From Streptomyces sp. MNU76 (lineage in GTDB: Bacteria; Actinomycetota; Actinomycetes; Streptomycetales; Streptomycetaceae), in contig NZ_JAJKLK010000019.1 in the NCBI RefSeq assembly GCF_020982545.1, positions 434,001-498,000 of the forward strand: a stretch of 64,000 bases of DNA, in the 5' to 3' direction. Shown in pieces: positions 61,124 through 64,000 of this stretch. The stretch's first letter is position 1. The number at the start of each line of letters is the position of its first letter. The notes beneath the pieces are model-generated. The model did no database searches, had not been told where the DNA came from, and saw only the letters and a program-made list of their open reading frames with translations. The position numbers and the translations under genes are program-made.

Positions 61124-61822
61124 ATGGCCGCCGAACTGACGGGACTTGCCGACGACCGCGCCCTCCTGGGACGCACCAGCACCGCCGAGCGGGTTGCGGA
61201 CATCCTCCGCAGCCGCATCGCCGAAGGCTTCTTCCCACCCGGGACCCGGCTCTCCGAGGACAGCATCGGTGGTGCCCTCGGCGTCTCCCGCAACACCCTC
61301 CGCGAGGCGTTCCGCCTGCTCACCCATGAACGTCTCCTCGTCCACGAGCTCAACCGGGGCGTCTTCGTCCGGGTGCTGACCGTCGAGGACGTGGCGGACA
61401 TCTACCGCACCCGCCGTCTCGTCGAGTGCGCCGTCGTGCGCGGGCTCGGGGATCCGCCGTACCGCTTGGAAGGGCTCGCCGAAGCCGTCGCCGAGGGGCA
61501 GCGGGACGCCCGCGAAGGTGACTGGAAAGGCGTGTCCACCGCCAACATCCACTTCCACCGCGAGCTGGTGGCGCTCGCCGGCAGCGCCCGCACCGACGAG
61601 CTGATGCGCAGCGTCTTCGCCGAACTCAGGCTCGCGTTCCACGTGGTGGACAATCCGCGCGAGCTGTACGAGCCGTACCTGGCGCGCAACCTGCTCATCC
61701 TGCGGACGCTGCAGCGGGGGGAGCGGGCCGAGGCCGAACGCATGCTGGTCGAGTATCTCGACGACTCGCTGCGGCGCATGGTCGAGGTCTATGGGCGGAG
61801 GGTGCGGGACAGCGCCCCGTGA
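61124..61822 (+). CDS. GntR family regulator, FadR/FCD type
   Basis: A 232-residue regulator. The winged helix is in residues 15-85 (LSEDSIGGALGVSRNTLREA), and the FCD ligand domain has metal-binding histidines in ANIHFHRELVALAGS and FAELRLAFHVV. The ATG at 61124 was chosen over a TTG four codons upstream. It is divergent from the 5-oxoprolinase operon and probably represses it until pyroglutamate or a related acid binds. Confidence 0.87.
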   Translation: MAAELTGLADDRALLGRTSTAERVADILRSRIAEGFFPPGTRLSEDSIGGALGVSRNTLREAFRLLTHERLLVHELNRGVFVRVLTVEDVADIYRTRRLVECAVVRGLGDPPYRLEGLAEAVAEGQRDAREGDWKGVSTANIHFHRELVALAGSARTDELMRSVFAELRLAFHVVDNPRELYEPYLARNLLILRTLQRGERAEAERMLVEYLDDSLRRMVEVYGRRVRDSAP

Positions 61823-61847
61823 GCGGCCGCCCGTGAGCGGCGCCGTG

Positions 61848-61917
61848 GCTCGTCCGGCGGCCCGGGGCTCGTTCGGTGGCTCGTCCGGCGGCTCGGCGGC
61901 TCGTCCGGCGGCGCGTT
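61848..61917. repeat. Imperfect direct repeats (GGCTCGTCCGGCGGC), three to four copies
   Basis: GGCTCGTCCGGCGGC occurs three times, with a diverged fourth (GGCTCGTTCGGTGGC), in the 132-bp gap between the FadR-type gene and the next gene. Non-coding; function unknown. Confidence 0.75.
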
Positions 61918-61941
61918 TGGGTCGTTGTCAGACCCAGGACC

Positions 61942-61947
61942 TAGTCT
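61942..61947 (+). promoter_or_regulatory. -10 box of a probable leaderless transcript
   Basis: TAGTCT lies 7 bases before the GTG at 61955, with no Shine-Dalgarno between them, so the mRNA probably starts at the GTG. Confidence 0.55.
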
Positions 61948-61954
61948 GTGCACC

Positions 61955-63478
61955 GTGACTTCACCCGCATCGACGGACAGTGTTCCGCCCCAGCTCAGCG
62001 CGGGGCCGCGCCCCGCGCAGGGGCCGGCCGCCGACGAGGGACTGGCGCGGCGGCTGCGCGCGCTCGCCTGCACCGCGCCGCTGCACGACCTGGACGCGCG
62101 CAAGGCGAACCTCGCCGGTGAGTACACGGTGTACGGCATGGCCGAGGTCGCGCTCGCCGCCATCGACCTGGTCACCCTGAACATGGACTTCGACACGGGC
62201 GCGGACCACGACCAGATCGTCGCCCGCCTCATCCCGCGCATCGCCGCCCAGGCACCCGGGCGGCCCGTGGAGGAGCACGAGCGGGTGGCCCGCTGGGTCC
62301 TGGAGAACCTGATCAACGTCGGCAGCGTCGACCGCGGCTTCCGGGCGGTGTACGGGACCTTCACCCCCGACGGCACCTACGTCCGGCGCGACTACGACTT
62401 CAAACTGATCGAGGAGGTCCCGGGCTACGGCGGCGGTGTCTACCTCCGCACGACCGACGAGGCCGTCAACGTTCTCGTGGGCGCCCTCGACACGGACGTC
62501 ACCAGCGCCCAGATCGCCGCCGAGGTCAAGCTGGAGGTCCTGATCAGCCGGGGCCGCCTCGCCGACGCCCAGCTCGCCGCCGAGCAGGCCCGCTACCGGA
62601 CCGTGCAGTACTCCGAGACGCTGCGCAAGGCCCTGGACGCGACCCGGCGCAATGTCCGCGCGGTCGACTGGCTCCGGACCGTGCCCGACATGATCGCCGA
62701 GGCCCTCGACCACGTCGCCGACCGCTACCGCCACGAGAACGCGATCCTCACGAACATCCGCAAGGCCCGGGACGAGTCGGAGGATCCCGAGCAGAAGCGA
62801 CGTGCCGCCGAGCTGGTCGACATCGTCAAGGACTGCATCCGGCGGCACACACAGCTGCAGTCCCGCCTGTTGGAGGCCGGCCCGCTCTTCCGTGCCGAGC
62901 AGGACCGGCAGGCCTTCGCCACCCCGATGACGACCTCCGGGATCGACCTGTACGGGCATCTCGTCGGGCCCCTGTTGCCCCTGCCCGTGGAGCAGGCGCG
63001 GCGGGTGACCGACGCGTTCTTCGCTCGCGGCACCGGTTTGCGCACACCCGGATCCGTACGGGTCGGGGACCTCGTGGAGCTGCTGTTCACCCCGCCCGTC
63101 GAGCGGGAGCACCTCGGGGTGGAGATGCCGGAGCCCGATCTGATCGCCACGCCCGACGACAGCCGGTTCAGCGAGGAGCAGCTGGCTGCGGCGAAGGTGC
63201 TGCTGGATCTGCCGGCGGACGCGCCCCGGCGGCTGTCCGGGCTGTTGGCACAGGCACGGCTCCAGGACCCCGAACTGCCTTATCTGGTCGCCCTGTTGGC
63301 TGTGCACGCGGCGAGTCCACCGGTCGGTACGGCCTATCGGCAGGGGGAGGAGAGGCTGCTGTTCGCCGTGGACGACGGGACGGAACTGGACGACCCCGAG
63401 TTCGGTGGGGCCGATCTGATCGTGGGCATGGCTCTGCTGGATTCCGCGGGCATGGCGGCGGACAGGGAGGCGGTGTGA
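61955..63478 (+). CDS. Hypothetical protein, possible kleisin-like subunit of an SMC (MksBEF/Wadjet-like) complex
   Basis: A 507-residue soluble, mostly alpha-helical protein of no family I can name with certainty. Residues 50-190 look like a winged-helix region (YGMAEVALAAIDLVTLNMDF; YDFKLIEEVPGYGGGVYLRT). A long helical coiled-coil-prone stretch follows (about 190-310: QLAAEQARYRTVQYSETLRK; NAILTNIRKARDESEDPEQK). A C-terminal winged-helix-like part (about 330-500) includes LVELLFTPPVEREHLGVEMP. This order, and the following gene, resemble MukF/JetA-type kleisins. Start GTG, leaderless. Confidence 0.6.
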   Translation: MTSPASTDSVPPQLSAGPRPAQGPAADEGLARRLRALACTAPLHDLDARKANLAGEYTVYGMAEVALAAIDLVTLNMDFDTGADHDQIVARLIPRIAAQAPGRPVEEHERVARWVLENLINVGSVDRGFRAVYGTFTPDGTYVRRDYDFKLIEEVPGYGGGVYLRTTDEAVNVLVGALDTDVTSAQIAAEVKLEVLISRGRLADAQLAAEQARYRTVQYSETLRKALDATRRNVRAVDWLRTVPDMIAEALDHVADRYRHENAILTNIRKARDESEDPEQKRRAAELVDIVKDCIRRHTQLQSRLLEAGPLFRAEQDRQAFATPMTTSGIDLYGHLVGPLLPLPVEQARRVTDAFFARGTGLRTPGSVRVGDLVELLFTPPVEREHLGVEMPEPDLIATPDDSRFSEEQLAAAKVLLDLPADAPRRLSGLLAQARLQDPELPYLVALLAVHAASPPVGTAYRQGEERLLFAVDDGTELDDPEFGGADLIVGMALLDSAGMAADREAV

Positions 63479-63626
63479 GGACGCCGTCGGGTTTTTGCCC
63501 GTGGTCGGTGTGCGGCTGGTTCGTGGCTGACCGCGTTCACGCGGCCGGGCCGCACATGTCACCGTCCCGCGCCCCTGCGAGGGCGCTTGCCGTACCCCCT
63601 GGTTATGAGATCGAGGAGTTCTTGTC

Positions 63627-64000
63627 GTGAGTGAGCATGTCGAGTGGAGTGACCCGGAGTCGGCAGCCGCTCCGGTGGCTGCCGCCCTCACTCCCGCCGA
63701 CGCCGCCGACGCCGCTCGGCTCGTCTCCTTCGGGCTGCAGCCGAAGCTGCAGCCCGCCCGGGACCAGGAGTACGGGGAGCTGTTGCGCCGGTACCGCGAG
63801 GATCCGCCGTTCGCCCGGCTCGCCGACGCCGTCGCCACCGGGCTGGGGCTGGTCGTCCTGGAGGTGTCGCCGCGGGCGGGGATGGCGGTGACGGCCGCCG
63901 AGGACTCCGTCTTCGCGGTGCGGATGGGCGAGTACGCACGACGGACGTCGGCGGACTCGGTGGACCGCTTCCTGCACGGACTGGCCCACCTCGCCGTGGC
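63627..64000 (+). CDS. Hypothetical protein, N-terminal part; possible KITE (MksE/JetB-like) subunit
   Basis: GTG at 63627 after GAGGAG; open to the window edge (124 codons). After a disordered Ala-rich lead, LVSFGLQPKLQPARDQEYGE and LADAVATGLGLVVLEVSPRA then DSVFAVRMGEYARR suggest a winged-helix protein like the KITE partners (MukE/MksE/JetB) that follow kleisin genes. If correct, the genes just beyond the window should encode an SMC-like ATPase. The 63479-63626 gap holds only a degraded copy of the dispersed repeat. Confidence 0.5.
   Translation, partial: MSEHVEWSDPESAAAPVAAALTPADAADAARLVSFGLQPKLQPARDQEYGELLRRYREDPPFARLADAVATGLGLVVLEVSPRAGMAVTAAEDSVFAVRMGEYARRTSADSVDRFLHGLAHLAV

Noticed and set aside
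1..64000. tRNA genes
   Set aside because: No T-arm GGTTCGAATCC-like sequence in a cloverleaf context was found; the few TTCGA occurrences lie within coding genes.

Overview
The window is a Streptomyces chromosomal segment. It is very GC-rich, with GC-biased third codon positions and many GTG (and a few TTG) starts. It carries genes typical of the genus: RbpA, an SCO1431-type membrane protein, an FMN-riboswitch riboflavin operon with ribM, a DasR-type chitinase promoter, and a MocR/YczE pair. Gene content and order (chitinase, acyl-CoA dehydrogenase, Ppm1, FxsA, RbpA, MFS, GDPD, YczE, MocR) resemble the SCO14xx region of S. coelicolor as I remember it, so this is core chromosome, not a mobile island. 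I see no rRNA, tRNA, CRISPR array, prophage or complete insertion sequence.

Layout. 0-4.4 kb: end of a sugar-binding regulator, guaB1, an amino-acid permease and its Lrp-type regulator. 4.4-11 kb: a GntR regulator and a binding-protein/permease/permease/ATPase transporter, followed by a HAD phosphatase and an EEP phosphodiesterase. 11-20 kb: MFS transporter, nitrilase plus flavin amine oxidase, DUF5995 protein, secreted GH6 glucanase, MFS, ROK regulator. 20-26.5 kb: NAD(P)-binding epimerase-like protein, FMN riboswitch with ribE-ribM-ribBA-ribH, hisE-hisG, PH-domain protein. 26.7-34 kb: two CBS/DUF21 membrane proteins, an EccA-like AAA ATPase, a uridine-kinase-like gene, a Tat-exported C39-like peptidase. 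34-39.5 kb: TetR, GH18 chitinase, acyl-CoA dehydrogenase, two small hypotheticals, Lrp. 39.8-44.2 kb: amidohydrolase, ppm1, fxsA, rbpA. 44.5-50.8 kb: MFS, GDPD, YczE, MocR, a membrane ATPase with a small membrane protein. 51-56.5 kb: ankyrin and HEAT-repeat proteins and a glycosyltransferase/glycosyltransferase/SGNH operon. 56.5-61.8 kb: 5-oxoprolinase pxpABC with a D-glutamate-cyclase-like gene, an MFS transporter and a divergent FadR-type regulator. 62-64 kb: two genes that may be the kleisin and KITE subunits of an SMC-type (MksBEF/Wadjet-like) complex, cut by the window edge.

The most important technical point is that about thirteen genes contain one or more single-base losses (rarely a gain or double loss), nearly all in runs of G or C. 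Each can be repaired by restoring one or two bases. They look like consensus errors in a draft assembly rather than real pseudogenes. They are listed as pseudogenes because the sequence as given does not encode the full protein.

The most interesting regulatory observations are these. CGCAA-type half-sites are shared by the permease next to the Lrp gene and by the nitrilase/amine-oxidase operon 10 kb away. Two TTGACC promoters have a TGGTCTAG box in the spacer, one for the chitinase and one upstream of an epimerase-like gene. A 96-bp inverted-repeat element ends both flanking convergent genes. A 44-bp tandem repeat copies the 3' end of an MFS gene. A chain of overlapping micro-ORFs precedes the HEAT-repeat gene.
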